Below, one piece after another: positions 19,025 to 27,065 of a stretch of 64,000 nucleotides of DNA; position 1 is the stretch's first letter; every line of letters starts with the position of its first letter. Under the pieces are notes generated by a model that saw only the letters and a program-made list of their open reading frames with translations, searched no databases and had not been told where the DNA came from. Both the position numbers and the translations under genes were made by a program. Source of the DNA: JACDAN01 sp963721345 (GTDB lineage Bacteria; Actinomycetota; Thermoleophilia; Gaiellales; Gaiellaceae); assembly GCA_963721345.1 (NCBI GenBank), contig CAVRIT010000001.1, positions 62,001 to 126,000 of the forward strand, given 5' to 3'.

Positions 19025-19746
19025 ATGCTCATCGCCGGCAACTGGAAGATGTACAAGACCGCTTCGGAGACGACGGAGTTCTGCGCCGCGCTTCGCGACC
19101 GTGAAGGAGAGCTCGAGGGCGTCGACGCGGTTGTCTGCCCGCCCTACACCTCGCTCCACCTGCGGTCAGCGTCCTCGCGGGAACGTCGATCGCGGTGTCG
19201 CGCAGAACGTCCATTGGGCGAAGGAGGGCGCGTACACAGGCGAGGTCTCCGCCGCCATGCTGCTCGAGCTCGGCGTGACAGGAGCGATCGTCGCGCACTC
19301 CGAGCGCCGGCAGCTGTTCGCCGAGAGCGACGAGACGGCGGCACTGCGCGTCGAAGGCCGCACTCGACGGTGGGCGTCGCGTGATCGCGTGCGTCGGCGA
19401 GACGGAAGGAGGAGCGCGAGGCCGGAGAGACGGAGAGCCGTGCTGCGCCGCCAGGTCGAGGCGCTCCGGACGGCGGTCGACGACGACCACCTCGAACGGC
19501 TCGCGATCGCCTACGAGCCCGTCTGGGCGATCGGCACCGGGCGGACCGCGACGCCGGATCAGGCCGAGGAAGCGCACGCGCTTGATCAAGAGCCTGATCG
19601 AGGTTCCCGTTCTATACGGCGGCTCGGTGAAGCCCGACAACGCGACCGAGCTGCTCTCGCAGGAGAACGTCGACGGCGCGCTCGTCGGCGGCGCTTCGCT
19701 CGAGCTGGACTCGTTCGTCGCGATTTGCCGCGCCGGTTCCCCCTAG
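19025..19746 (+). pseudogene. tpiA: Triosephosphate isomerase, broken by about six single-base indels as read
   Basis: All triosephosphate isomerase blocks are present but scattered over three frames: Lys in AGNWKMYKT, AQNVHWAKEGAYTGEVSA, catalytic His in VAHSERRQLFAES, catalytic Glu in AYEPVWAIGTGRTATPDQ, and the phosphate loop LYGGSVKPDNATELL. Restoring the protein needs about six one-base changes: missing G near 19161 and 19199, extra G near 19355 and 19408, extra C near 19439 and extra T near 19582. The region before LYGGSVKP also looks several residues short. Active-site residues are conserved and the neighbours are intact, so base-calling errors are more likely than decay, but a true pseudogene is not excluded. 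Confidence 0.8.
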
Positions 19747-21203
19747 TCGCGCTCGTGATCCTCGACGGCTGGGGCTGCGCGCCGCCCGGGCCGGGGAATG
19801 CCGTCGAGCTCGCGGAGACGCCGGTGTTCGACGGGCTCTGGTCGACCTATCCGCGCACGACGCTCGAGGCGTCCGGTGAGGCGGTCGGGCTCCCGCCGGG
19901 CCAGATGGGGAACTCCGAGGTGGGGCATCTGACGATCGGGTCTGGTCGCATCCCGTACCAGGATCTCGTCCGGATCAACCGCGCGATCGAGAGTGGCGAG
20001 CTGTACTCGAACGCCGTCCTGCGCGCAGCATTCGAACGGGCGAAGGCGCGCGGTACGAACATGCACCTGCTCGGCCTGGTCTCGTACGGCGGCGTCCACT
20101 CGCACCTCGAGCATCTCCGCGCCCTCCTGGAGCTGGCCGAGCGGGAAGGAATGGCTGACCGCAGCTGGATTCACGCCTTCACCGACGGAAGGGACGTTTC
20201 GCCCACCTCGGCCGTGTCCGACCTCGCCGAGCTGCCCGCGGAGAAGATCGCGACGATCGTCGGGCGCTACTACGCGATGGATCGCGATCAGCGCTGGGAG
20301 CGGACCGAGCGCGCGCTTGCCGCGTTGCTCCTCGGTGACGAAGGCGTCACAGGGACAGTCCCTGTGACCGAAGTGCAACGCAGCTACGACGAAGGCGTGA
20401 CCGACGAGTTCGTCGAGCCGATCGTGCTCGAGGGGCGGCCGCGCATCGCAAAGGACGACGTCCTGGTTCTCTTCAACTTCCGGCCGGATCGAATGAGGCA
20501 GTTGACGCAGAAGCTTCTTGCCTCAGGATTCGATGTAACGACGATGACTGCCTACCGAGACGACTTCGAGGTTCCCGTGGCCTTCCCGGAGCAGGAGCTC
20601 ACGGGCGTCCTCGCCGAGGTGCTCGCCGAGCACGGCGTTGGCCAGCTTCACGTCGCGGAGACCGAGAAGTACGCGCACGTGACCTACTTCTTCAACGGCG
20701 GCCGGGAGGAGGAGTTCCCGGGCGAGACGCGGATCCTCGTCCCGTCGCCGCGCGACGTCCCGAGCTACGACCACAAGCCCGAGATGTCGGCGTCCGAGGT
20801 GACCGATCGCTTCGTCGAGGCGATCGAAACCGGCGACTACGGCTTCGCCGTATTGAACTTCGCGAACCCGGACATGGTCGGACACACTGGATCGATTCCG
20901 GCGGCCGTCAAGGCCGTCGAGACCGTCGACGCCTGCCTCGGCAGGGTTGTCGCCACGGTGGCGGAACTCGGCGGCGTGGCGCTCGTCACGGCCGACCACG
21001 GGAACGCCGAGCATATGCTCGAGCCCGACGGCAGCCCGCACACAGCGCACACGACCAACCCTGTGCCGCTCGTGGCGACCGACACGAGCCTGACGGTCCA
21101 CGAGGGCGAGTTGTCGGATCTGGCTCCCACAGCGCTCGCGCTCCTCGGACTCCAGCCATCCTTACAAATGACCGGCAAAAACTTGACGATGAGCCCCGGG
21201 TAG
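19725..21203 (+). CDS. gpmI: 2,3-bisphosphoglycerate-independent phosphoglycerate mutase
   Basis: Interconverts 3- and 2-phosphoglycerate with two Mn2+ and a phosphoserine intermediate. Metal-binding Asp in VILDGWGCAPPGPGN, the nucleophile Ser in MGNSEVGHLTIGSGR, HAFTDGRDVSP, FNFRPDRMRQL, VTYFFNGGRE, ANPDMVGHTGS and VTADHGNAEHM are all as expected for the alkaline-phosphatase-superfamily enzyme. TTG 19725 gives 492 residues and overlaps the end of tpiA by 22 bases; an open frame extends further upstream but only through tpiA sequence. Last gene of the glycolytic operon. Confidence 0.94.
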   Translation: MPRRFPLVALVILDGWGCAPPGPGNAVELAETPVFDGLWSTYPRTTLEASGEAVGLPPGQMGNSEVGHLTIGSGRIPYQDLVRINRAIESGELYSNAVLRAAFERAKARGTNMHLLGLVSYGGVHSHLEHLRALLELAEREGMADRSWIHAFTDGRDVSPTSAVSDLAELPAEKIATIVGRYYAMDRDQRWERTERALAALLLGDEGVTGTVPVTEVQRSYDEGVTDEFVEPIVLEGRPRIAKDDVLVLFNFRPDRMRQLTQKLLASGFDVTTMTAYRDDFEVPVAFPEQELTGVLAEVLAEHGVGQLHVAETEKYAHVTYFFNGGREEEFPGETRILVPSPRDVPSYDHKPEMSASEVTDRFVEAIETGDYGFAVLNFANPDMVGHTGSIPAAVKAVETVDACLGRVVATVAELGGVALVTADHGNAEHMLEPDGSPHTAHTTNPVPLVATDTSLTVHEGELSDLAPTALALLGLQPSLQMTGKNLTMSPG

Positions 21204-21209
21204 CGGGGA

Positions 21210-21215
21210 TATACT
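21210..21215 (+). promoter_or_regulatory. TATACT -10 box before the ECF sigma gene
   Basis: TATACT lies nine bases before TTG 21225. A TTGACG at 21183-21188 is 21 bases away, long for a -35, so only the -10 is convincing. Confidence 0.4.
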
Positions 21216-21224
21216 CGACTTCCC

Positions 21225-21815
21225 TTGGCGCTCCCCCAGCCCGATCATGGAGTACTGCGAAAGGCCCAGCGGGGCGATGAGCGGGCGTTCAACATCATCG
21301 TCCGCACCTACGAAACACCGGTCTTCAACTACGTGCTGCGGCTCGTGGGTGACCGTGCCCTGGCCGAAGACCTGACGCAGGAGATCTTCCTGCGGGTCTA
21401 CCAGGGGCTGCCGAAGTTCTCGCTGAGATGTCGCTTCACAACCTGGCTCTTCCAGGTGGCCAAGAACCGCGTCCTCGACGAGATGCGTGCGAGCGAGCGC
21501 CGGCCGAGATCGGTCGCCACGATCGACGACATCCCGCCGCTCGAGGTGCTCGATGCGCCGGCCGAGCGCGTGGAGGCGATGGATGCCGTCTGGCGGTCTG
21601 TCAACGAGCTGAACGTCGAGCTGAAGATGGCGCTGCTCCTGCGTGACGTGGTCGGCCTCTCCTACACGGAGATCGCCGACTCGCTCGAGATCACGCTTGC
21701 CACGGTCAAGTGGCGGATCTACAAGGCGCGCGAGGAAGTCCAGCTGGCGCTGGCTCGCGAGGGCATCACGTTCGGGGCGGAACGCCCGCAGGCCGGCACC
21801 GCGGTCGACACGTAG
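21225..21815 (+). CDS. ECF-type RNA polymerase sigma factor
   Basis: A 196-residue sigma-70-family protein with only regions 2 and 4. Region 2: NYVLRLVGDRALAEDLTQEIFLRVYQGL and TWLFQVAKNRVLDEMR. Region 4 helix-turn-helix: LRDVVGLSYTEIADSLEITLATVKWRIYKAREE. It would direct RNA polymerase to a stress or envelope regulon. No anti-sigma gene or zinc-binding anti-sigma motif is adjacent; the next gene is convergent. The final codons and TAG lie inside a dispersed repeat (21807-21877), so the C-terminus may have been altered by insertion of that repeat. Confidence 0.9.
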   Translation: MALPQPDHGVLRKAQRGDERAFNIIVRTYETPVFNYVLRLVGDRALAEDLTQEIFLRVYQGLPKFSLRCRFTTWLFQVAKNRVLDEMRASERRPRSVATIDDIPPLEVLDAPAERVEAMDAVWRSVNELNVELKMALLLRDVVGLSYTEIADSLEITLATVKWRIYKAREEVQLALAREGITFGAERPQAGTAVDT

Positions 21816-22356
21816 CGTCGCTAGCGCCGCGAACGACCACACTGCCCGGCTTGGTCTGCCCGGCTGCGGCTGAATTTCCCATCAACTCTACCGCGCGCTC
21901 GCGCAACCACTCGGACAGCAGCCGTGCCGACTCGGCCGGCGTGTCGCCGCGCGGAAGGACGTCGGCCCGCGACGTCGTCTCGACTGCCTTGTCGTCGCCG
22001 TGTGGCTCGTCCGGCGGCGGAACCATTCGGGGCGGGGGAATCTGCGGGCAATCGGGGATCTGCGACTCGATCTCGTTCACGAGGCCAGAGAGGTCCTCGA
22101 GGTAGATCTCGGGAATGTTCTCGATTGACGTCGTGAGGTCTGCCCGCAGCGCGGCGGCCTCCTTGCGCGCGGCGCACCTCTCGCCGGAGTCGAGCAGCGC
22201 GCCGACCTTTGCGCTTCGCGCCGCGAGCGGGTCCGCGACGGACGACGGGATCGTCGGGCCGACGTCGGTCGTGCGCTCGGCCTGTTGCTGCTCGCCGCCG
22301 CATGCGGCTAGTGCAACCGCGCTACAGCCCATGAGCAAGGCGCTCCGCCAGCGCAT
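21766..22356 (-). CDS. Lipoprotein of unknown function
   Basis: About 196 residues. ATG 22356 follows AAAGGGGGT. The signal peptide WRSALLMGCSAVALAAC ends in a lipobox, with Cys followed by GG. The mature part contains SGERCAARKEAAALRADLTTSI, IYLEDLSGLVNEIESQIPDC and a Pro-rich stretch. The final 30 residues (after ELMGNS) are encoded by the dispersed repeat at 21807-21877 and are probably not native. It overlaps the upstream phosphoesterase gene by 35 bases and converges on, and overlaps, the sigma-factor gene. No family recognised. Confidence 0.65.
   Translation of the reverse strand: MRWRSALLMGCSAVALAACGGEQQQAERTTDVGPTIPSSVADPLAARSAKVGALLDSGERCAARKEAAALRADLTTSIENIPEIYLEDLSGLVNEIESQIPDCPQIPPPRMVPPPDEPHGDDKAVETTSRADVLPRGDTPAESARLLSEWLRERAVELMGNSAAAGQTKPGSVVVRGASDATCRPRCRPAGVPPRT
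21807..21877 (+). repeat. Half copy of a dispersed palindromic element
   Basis: This segment matches, in inverted orientation, the left arm and centre of the palindrome at 29492-29643. A 35-base block from GCGCCGCGAACG to CGGCTTGGTCTG is identical, and CCCGGCTGCGGCTGAAT matches after a seven-base gap. The ACACGTAGC centre is shared, but the second arm is absent. It covers the stop codon of the sigma gene and the 3' end of the convergent lipoprotein gene. Confidence 0.75.
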
Positions 22357-23056
22357 CGGGCAACCCCCTTTCCCGGATCTCCTCTTGGGTTCGACCCACA
22401 GGGTAGGGAACGCGGTGGAATCGGGCGCGCTTGGCACGGAGGTCGAGCTCGAGCCAGGCGGCGTCTGGATCCTCGTCGCGAGGCTGCCCGACGGAGCCCG
22501 GGTTCAGCAGCCAGCGGCGGCCGTCGAGGTCTAGCTCGGAACCGCGCTCTGCCGTCCCTCCCTCGAGCCGCTCGTCCTCGAGCGAGATCGCCGTCGCGAC
22601 ATGCGTGTGCCCGACGAGGACGAGCGGCGCATGTGTCAGCCGGAACGACTCGAGCGCGACCAGCCCCGTGAGGACGTACTCCCACACCGGATCGCGCGGG
22701 CTTCCATGGAAGAGCTGCGTGCCCTCGGTCTCCGCCGCCGGCTCGAGCCCTTCGAGAAAGCGGCGGGACTCCGCCGACAGCTCGTTCGCGGTCCAGCGCG
22801 ATGCTGCGGCCGCCTCCGGGTTGAACTCGTCGAGCGCAACCTCGGCCGACCCCAGCGCGACGAGGTCGTGGTTCCCGATCAGCGTGAGATCGGCCCGATC
22901 GCGGACGAGGTCGCAGCACTCGTTCGGCCGCGGCCCGTAGCCGACGGTGTCCCCCAGGCACCAGATCGCGTCGGGCGGATTGCGGTCGATCTCGGCGAGC
23001 ACCGCCTCGAGCGCGTAAAGGTTGGCATGGACATCCGAGATGACGGCGACGCGCAC
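22322..23056 (-). CDS. Calcineurin-like metallophosphoesterase
   Basis: A 244-residue metallophosphoesterase of the YfcE/MJ0936-like group. Metal-site motifs: VAVISDVHANLYAL, WCLGDTVGYGP, TLIGNHD, VLVGHTHVA and LLNPGSVGQPRD. It probably hydrolyses phosphodiesters or a protein or nucleotide phosphoester; substrate not predictable. GTG 23056 is chosen because the hydrophobic first strand begins right there. The stop overlaps the lipoprotein start by 35 bases, suggesting a two-gene operon. Its start overlaps that of the divergent M48 gene by 17 bases. Confidence 0.85.
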   Translation of the reverse strand: MRVAVISDVHANLYALEAVLAEIDRNPPDAIWCLGDTVGYGPRPNECCDLVRDRADLTLIGNHDLVALGSAEVALDEFNPEAAAASRWTANELSAESRRFLEGLEPAAETEGTQLFHGSPRDPVWEYVLTGLVALESFRLTHAPLVLVGHTHVATAISLEDERLEGGTAERGSELDLDGRRWLLNPGSVGQPRDEDPDAAWLELDLRAKRARFHRVPYPVGRTQEEIRERGLPDALAERLAHGL

Positions 23057-24240
23057 GACGAGATTCTGGGGGATCGCGGGGGCAGCGGCCCTGTGGCTGG
23101 GCGCCGCCTGGCTGCTGTGGCGCACGACCGTCCCGGAGCTCGAGGCTCCGGAGCTCGACGAGCGGGGGGTGTTCGGCGTCGAGCACGTCGAGCGGAGTGG
23201 GCGCTACGAACAGGGGTTGCGCCTCTTCTGGCTCGGCGCGCTGCTCGTGGAGCTCGCCGTGCTCGGCATCGCCGTGTGGCTCGCACCGCGCGCCCGCGTG
23301 CGGGGCGTGCTCGGCGGCGTGGCGCTCGGTGCGGCCACGCTGGCCGCCGTCTGGGCCGCGCGGCTCCCGTTCGTCCTCGGCGCCCACTGGTGGAGGCGCC
23401 GATACGGCATCTCGAGCGCCGACTACGCGACGATCCTCGTCGACCCGTGGCTCGAGCGGCTCGGGACGCTCGCCGCGGCGTGCGTCGCGATCGCGCTCGT
23501 GATGCTGCTGGCGCGGAGGCTCGGCGAGCGCTGGTGGCTCGTCGGCGGCCCCGCGTTCGCCGTGCTTGCCGCGGTGTTCCTGCTCGCGCAGCCGTTCTTG
23601 CTCGTCCCGCGGCTCGAGCCGCTCCGCGCCGGGCCGGTCGCCGACGACGTCCAGCAGCTCGCGCGCCGCCAGGGAGTGGGGGAGATCGATGTCGAGGTCC
23701 GGGACGCCAGCCGGCGGACGCGGGCGATCAACGCCGAGCTCTACGGCGTCGGGCCGTCGAAGCGGATCATCCTCTGGGACACGGCGCTCGACGGCCGGCT
23801 CACGAGGGCCGAGATCCGGGCACTCGTCGCGCACGAGTTCGGCCACGTCGAGGCAAGCCACATCTGGAAGAGCATCGGCTGGGTGGCGCTCCTTGCGATT
23901 CCGGGCGCCTACGCAATCGCACGCGTCACTCGAAGGCGCGGCGGGCTCGGGCAGCCTGCGGCGGTGCCGCTCGCGCTGCTCGCCCTCGCGGTGATCCAGC
24001 TCGCGCTGCTCCCCGTCGTGAACGCGATCTCACGGCGCTACGAAGCCGAGGCGGACTGGCTCGCGATGCAGGCGACCGGCGAGCCCGACGCCTATGCGCG
24101 CTTGACGCGGAAGCTGGCCCAAGCGTCACTCGCCGACCCGACGCCGCCGCCGTGGGCGCGCGTCTTGCTCGAGACCCACCCGAGCCCGCTCGAACGCGAT
24201 TACGGCTGCTCGCGCGGCGGCGCTTCGGGAAGGTTCTTGA
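23040..24240 (+). CDS. M48-family membrane zinc metalloprotease, frameshift near 24196
   Basis: About 400 residues with several membrane helices (WGIAGAAALWLGAAWLLW, LFWLGALLVELAVLGIAVWL, LGTLAAACVAIALVMLLA, GPAFAVLAAVFLLAQPFLL). The zinc site HEFGH is in LVAHEFGHVEASH and the third ligand in RRYEAEADWLAM, as in Ste24/CAAX prenyl protease-like M48 proteins. It ends with the family's THPSPLER motif. In frame the protein would run on into the opposite-strand DUF3467 gene; deleting one base at about 24196 gives ITAARAAALREGS and TGA at 24240, which fits family ends. ATG 23040 is preferred over TTG 23022. Confidence 0.82.
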
Positions 24241-24499
24241 TCCCCTCGCGCGTCGTCCACTTCGACCACGAGTCGTTCATCGCGTCGAGGAGCTCCTTCA
24301 TGAACCGCGAGGAGACGTTCACCCGGCTGACGACGACGCCGGGGATGTCGCCCTCCTCGACCTCGTGGTCGATCCGGGCGAAGGTCAGCGTGAACTCGTA
24401 GTCCGAGAAGCTGATGTTGGCGAAGTTCGCGTAGACGCCGGCGAGGTTCTCCGGGTCCAGGTGGATGTTGAGCTGGCGCTCGACTCCGTCGCCGTTCAC
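24200..24499 (-). CDS. DUF3467 domain protein
   Basis: A 99-residue protein matching DUF3467 almost end to end: LNIHLDPENLAGVYANFANI, FSDYEFTLTFARIDHEVEEG, IPGVVVSRVNVSSRFMKELL and WTTREGIKNLPE. Function unknown; DUF3467 proteins are widespread in actinobacteria. GTG 24499 follows TAGTAT by six bases (leaderless). The gene overlaps the corrected end of the convergent M48 gene by 41 bases. Confidence 0.88.
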   Translation of the reverse strand: MNGDGVERQLNIHLDPENLAGVYANFANISFSDYEFTLTFARIDHEVEEGDIPGVVVSRVNVSSRFMKELLDAMNDSWSKWTTREGIKNLPEAPPREQP

Positions 24500-24504
24500 G
24501 TGGC

Positions 24505-24511
24505 GATACTA
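24505..24511. promoter_or_regulatory. Overlapping divergent -10 boxes (DUF3467 / channel-like gene)
   Basis: Minus strand TAGTAT (24506-24511) is six bases from GTG 24499. Plus strand GATACT (24505-24510) is six bases from GTG 24517. Only 17 bases separate the two start codons. Confidence 0.5.
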
Positions 24512-24516
24512 CCCCT

Positions 24517-25539
24517 GTGGAGGGCACGTTCAGTGGCCGCCGCGTCCTGGCAACGGTGGTGGCGGTCGCCGCGACTCTCGCGATCGGAACGATCGGCTTC
24601 CACGCGCTCCTGGACGAGGGCTGGGTCGACGCCTTCTACCGGGCCGTCGTCACCGTCTCGCTCTTCGGCCTGGACTCCCGGCCCGAAGGCGAGGGCGCTG
24701 AGCTCCTCACGCTCTTTCTCGTTGTTGCGGGCGTGGCAATCTTCGCGTACATCGGCGCGCTGATCGTCGAGGCGATCACGCACGGCGTCGTCACCGGCGC
24801 CATCATCGAGCGCAGGCGGAGGCGGAAGATCGAGCAGCTACGAGACCACTACATCATCTGCGGCTACGGCCGCGTCGGCCGTGAGACCGGGGACGAGTTC
24901 AACGAGGCCGGCGTGCAGTTCGTCGTGCTCGACTTCAACGCCGACGCGCTCGCTGCCGCGCGCGAGCACGACGTGCTCTACGTGGACGGGAACGGCACCG
25001 AGGACGAGGATCTGGCGGAAGCCGGGCTCGCACGCGCGAAAGGGCTTGTGGCCTCCTCCGACTCGGATGCCGACAACCTCTACATCACGCTGTCTGCGAG
25101 GAACCAGCGCCCCGATCTCTTCATCGTCGCCCGGGCTTCCGATGCCGACGCCGCGAAGAAGCTCCGCCTGGCGGGCGCGGATCGCGTCGTCGAGCCGTAC
25201 TCGACCGCGGGGAGGGAGATGGCGAAGCTCGTCCTCCAGCCGCAGGTCGCGGCGTTTCTCGACGTCGTCTCCGCTGCAGGTGGGCCGGACCTGCGCTTCG
25301 AGGAGATCGTCGTCGAGGCGGCGTCGGGCCGGATCGGGCAGACGATCAAGGGTCTCAAGGTGAGGAGCGAGACCGGCGCGCTGATCATCGCGCTACGTCG
25401 CCACGACGGCACGTTCGACACGACGCCGAACCCCGATACCCGGCTCGAGGAAGGCGACGTGATGATCTGCGTGGGCTCGCCGGACGAGCTTGCTCGGCTC
25501 GAGGAGCTCTTCGCTCGGAATCAGGCCGTTGCCCGCTAG
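24517..25539 (+). CDS. RCK (TrkA-N/TrkA-C) channel-like protein with altered selectivity filter
   Basis: A 340-residue protein built like a two-helix potassium channel: an outer helix (LATVVAVAATLAIGTIGF), a pore loop, an inner helix (LLTLFLVVAGVAIFAYIGAL), a TrkA-N/RCK Rossmann domain (YIICGYGRVGRETGDEF, VVLDFNADAL, ASSDSDADNLYITLSAR) and TrkA-C (IGQTIKGLKVRSETGALIIAL). The pore loop reads TVSLFGLDSR at residues 46-55 instead of TVGYGD, so potassium selectivity is doubtful. The NAD(H)/nucleotide-binding glycine motif GYGRVG is intact. It may be a different ion pathway or a regulatory relic. The argS start overlaps its end. Confidence 0.85.
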   Translation: MEGTFSGRRVLATVVAVAATLAIGTIGFHALLDEGWVDAFYRAVVTVSLFGLDSRPEGEGAELLTLFLVVAGVAIFAYIGALIVEAITHGVVTGAIIERRRRRKIEQLRDHYIICGYGRVGRETGDEFNEAGVQFVVLDFNADALAAAREHDVLYVDGNGTEDEDLAEAGLARAKGLVASSDSDADNLYITLSARNQRPDLFIVARASDADAAKKLRLAGADRVVEPYSTAGREMAKLVLQPQVAAFLDVVSAAGGPDLRFEEIVVEAASGRIGQTIKGLKVRSETGALIIALRRHDGTFDTTPNPDTRLEEGDVMICVGSPDELARLEELFARNQAVAR

Positions 25540-27045
25540 GGCGCTGCGCCGTCTGGAGGAGGAGCTCGAGCGCCTGGTCGGTGCTCCGGTCACGCTCGAG
25601 CGGCCAACGCGGGCAGCGCACGGCGATTACGCGACGAACGTCGCGCTGCGCGCGGCGCCGAAGGACGGACGGCCGCCGCGCGAGGCGGCGGAACGGCGTG
25701 CGATCAGGCGGCGGCGCTCCCTCAGGTCGACCGGGCCGAGGTCGCGGGGCCAGGCTTCGTGAACCTGTTCCTCGCGCGCGACTGGTTCGGCGAGGTGCTG
25801 GGCGAGTTGCTGGAGGCAGGCACGGACTACGGCGGCGGCTTCGCGGAGAAACGGGAGCGCGTCCAGGTCGAGCTCGTCTCGGCGAACCCCACCGGGCCGC
25901 TGACCGTGGGCTCCGCCCGCAACGCGGCCTACGGCGACGCGGTTGCGAGGCTGCTCGGGTTCGCCGGGAACGAGGTCGAGCGTGAGTACTACTTCAACGA
26001 CGTCGGACGCCAGATCGAGCTCTTCCGGGAATCGGTCGAGGCGCGCCGCCGCGGCGAGGAGCCGCCGGAGGACGGGTACACGGGCGCCTATGTCACCGGG
26101 ATCGCCGAGGAGCCCGGCGACCCGGTCGAGCGGATGCTGAAGGTGATCGAGGAGGAGCTTGCCGCCTTCCGAGTCCCCGTCGAGTCGTGGGTGCGGGAGC
26201 GCGACATCGAGGGCGAGATCCCGGAGGCCGTCGCGAAGCTCGACACCTACGAGGCGGAGGGGACGACCTGGGCGAGGACGAGCGAGCACGGCGACGACAA
26301 GGACCGGCCGCTGATTCGCTCGGCGGACGGCAGCTACCTCTACTACGCGGGCGACGTGGCCTACGTCCTGAACAAGTTCGGACGCGGCTTCGACCGTCTG
26401 ATCTACGTGCTGGGCGCCGACCACCACGGCTACGTGGCTCGGCTCAAGGCCGCCGCGGCGATGCTCGGCCACGACCCCGATCGCCTCGAGGTGCTGATCT
26501 ACCAGCTCGTCCACATCGTCGAGGGCGGCCGGGCGAAGCAGTCGTCGAAGCGGCGGGGCGACGTCGTCTTCCTTGCCGAGCTGATCGACAAGATCGGGAT
26601 CGACGCGACTCGCTGGTACCTCGTCTCGCGCGGCCACGACCAGGCGATCGACATCGACGTGGATCTCGCCAAGGAGCGGAGCGAGAAGAACCCTGTCTAC
26701 TACGTCCAGTACGCGCACGCGCGGATCGCCGGGATCCTGCGGAACGCGGGGGAAGCGGAGGCGTCGCCGGAACCTCCGGAGGAGTTCGCTCCCGAGGAAC
26801 GTGAGCTCGTGAAGCGGCTCGCCGAGCTTCCAGAGGTGATCCGGGAGGCGACCGAGCGGCGCGCGCCGCACGGGATTCCGACCTACGCGATCCGGGTCGC
26901 AGACGACTTCCACCGCTTCTATCACCACCATCGCGTGCTCGAGAGCGACGCGCAGGAGTTCCGCCTCGCGCTGTGCGTCGGGACGAAGGCCGTGCTCGCT
27001 CGGTCGCTCGACCTGATCGGGGTCGAAGCGCCCGACCGCATGTAG
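25529..27045 (+). CDS. argS: Arginyl-tRNA synthetase, frameshift near 25694
   Basis: Charges tRNA-Arg. The N-terminal Add1 domain (LRRLEEELERLVGAP, HGDYATNVAL) is in one frame and the catalytic and anticodon domains in another. Adding one base in GAACGGCG near 25694 restores ACDQAAALPQVDRAEVAGPGF followed by the catalytic core. ArgS features: VSANPTGPL, YYFNDVGRQ, LYYAGDVAYVLNKF, LIYVLGADHHGY, KQSSKRRGD (KMSKS region) and the DALR domain (YYVQYAHARI). The HIGH motif is TVGS, lacking both histidines. TTG 25529 overlaps the previous stop. As ArgS is essential, the frameshift is probably a sequencing error. Confidence 0.92.
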
Positions 27046-27053
27046 TGAGGCTT

Positions 27054-27059
27054 TAGGAT
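27054..27059 (+). promoter_or_regulatory. TAGGAT -10 box before glpX
   Basis: TAGGAT ends six bases before ATG 27066, the spacing expected for a leaderless transcript. No clear -35 is visible. Confidence 0.4.
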
Positions 27060-27065
27060 GGGCCC

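Noticed and set aside
19101..19724. A single long frame fusing tpiA-derived sequence to gpmI
   Set aside because: The upstream part is only one of three shifted tpiA frames; GpmI starts at TTG 19725 with the usual VILDGWG motif near the N-terminus.
21183..21215. TTGACG ... TATACT as a full sigma-70 promoter for the ECF sigma gene
   Set aside because: The 21-bp spacer is too long for a normal promoter, so only the -10 box was kept.
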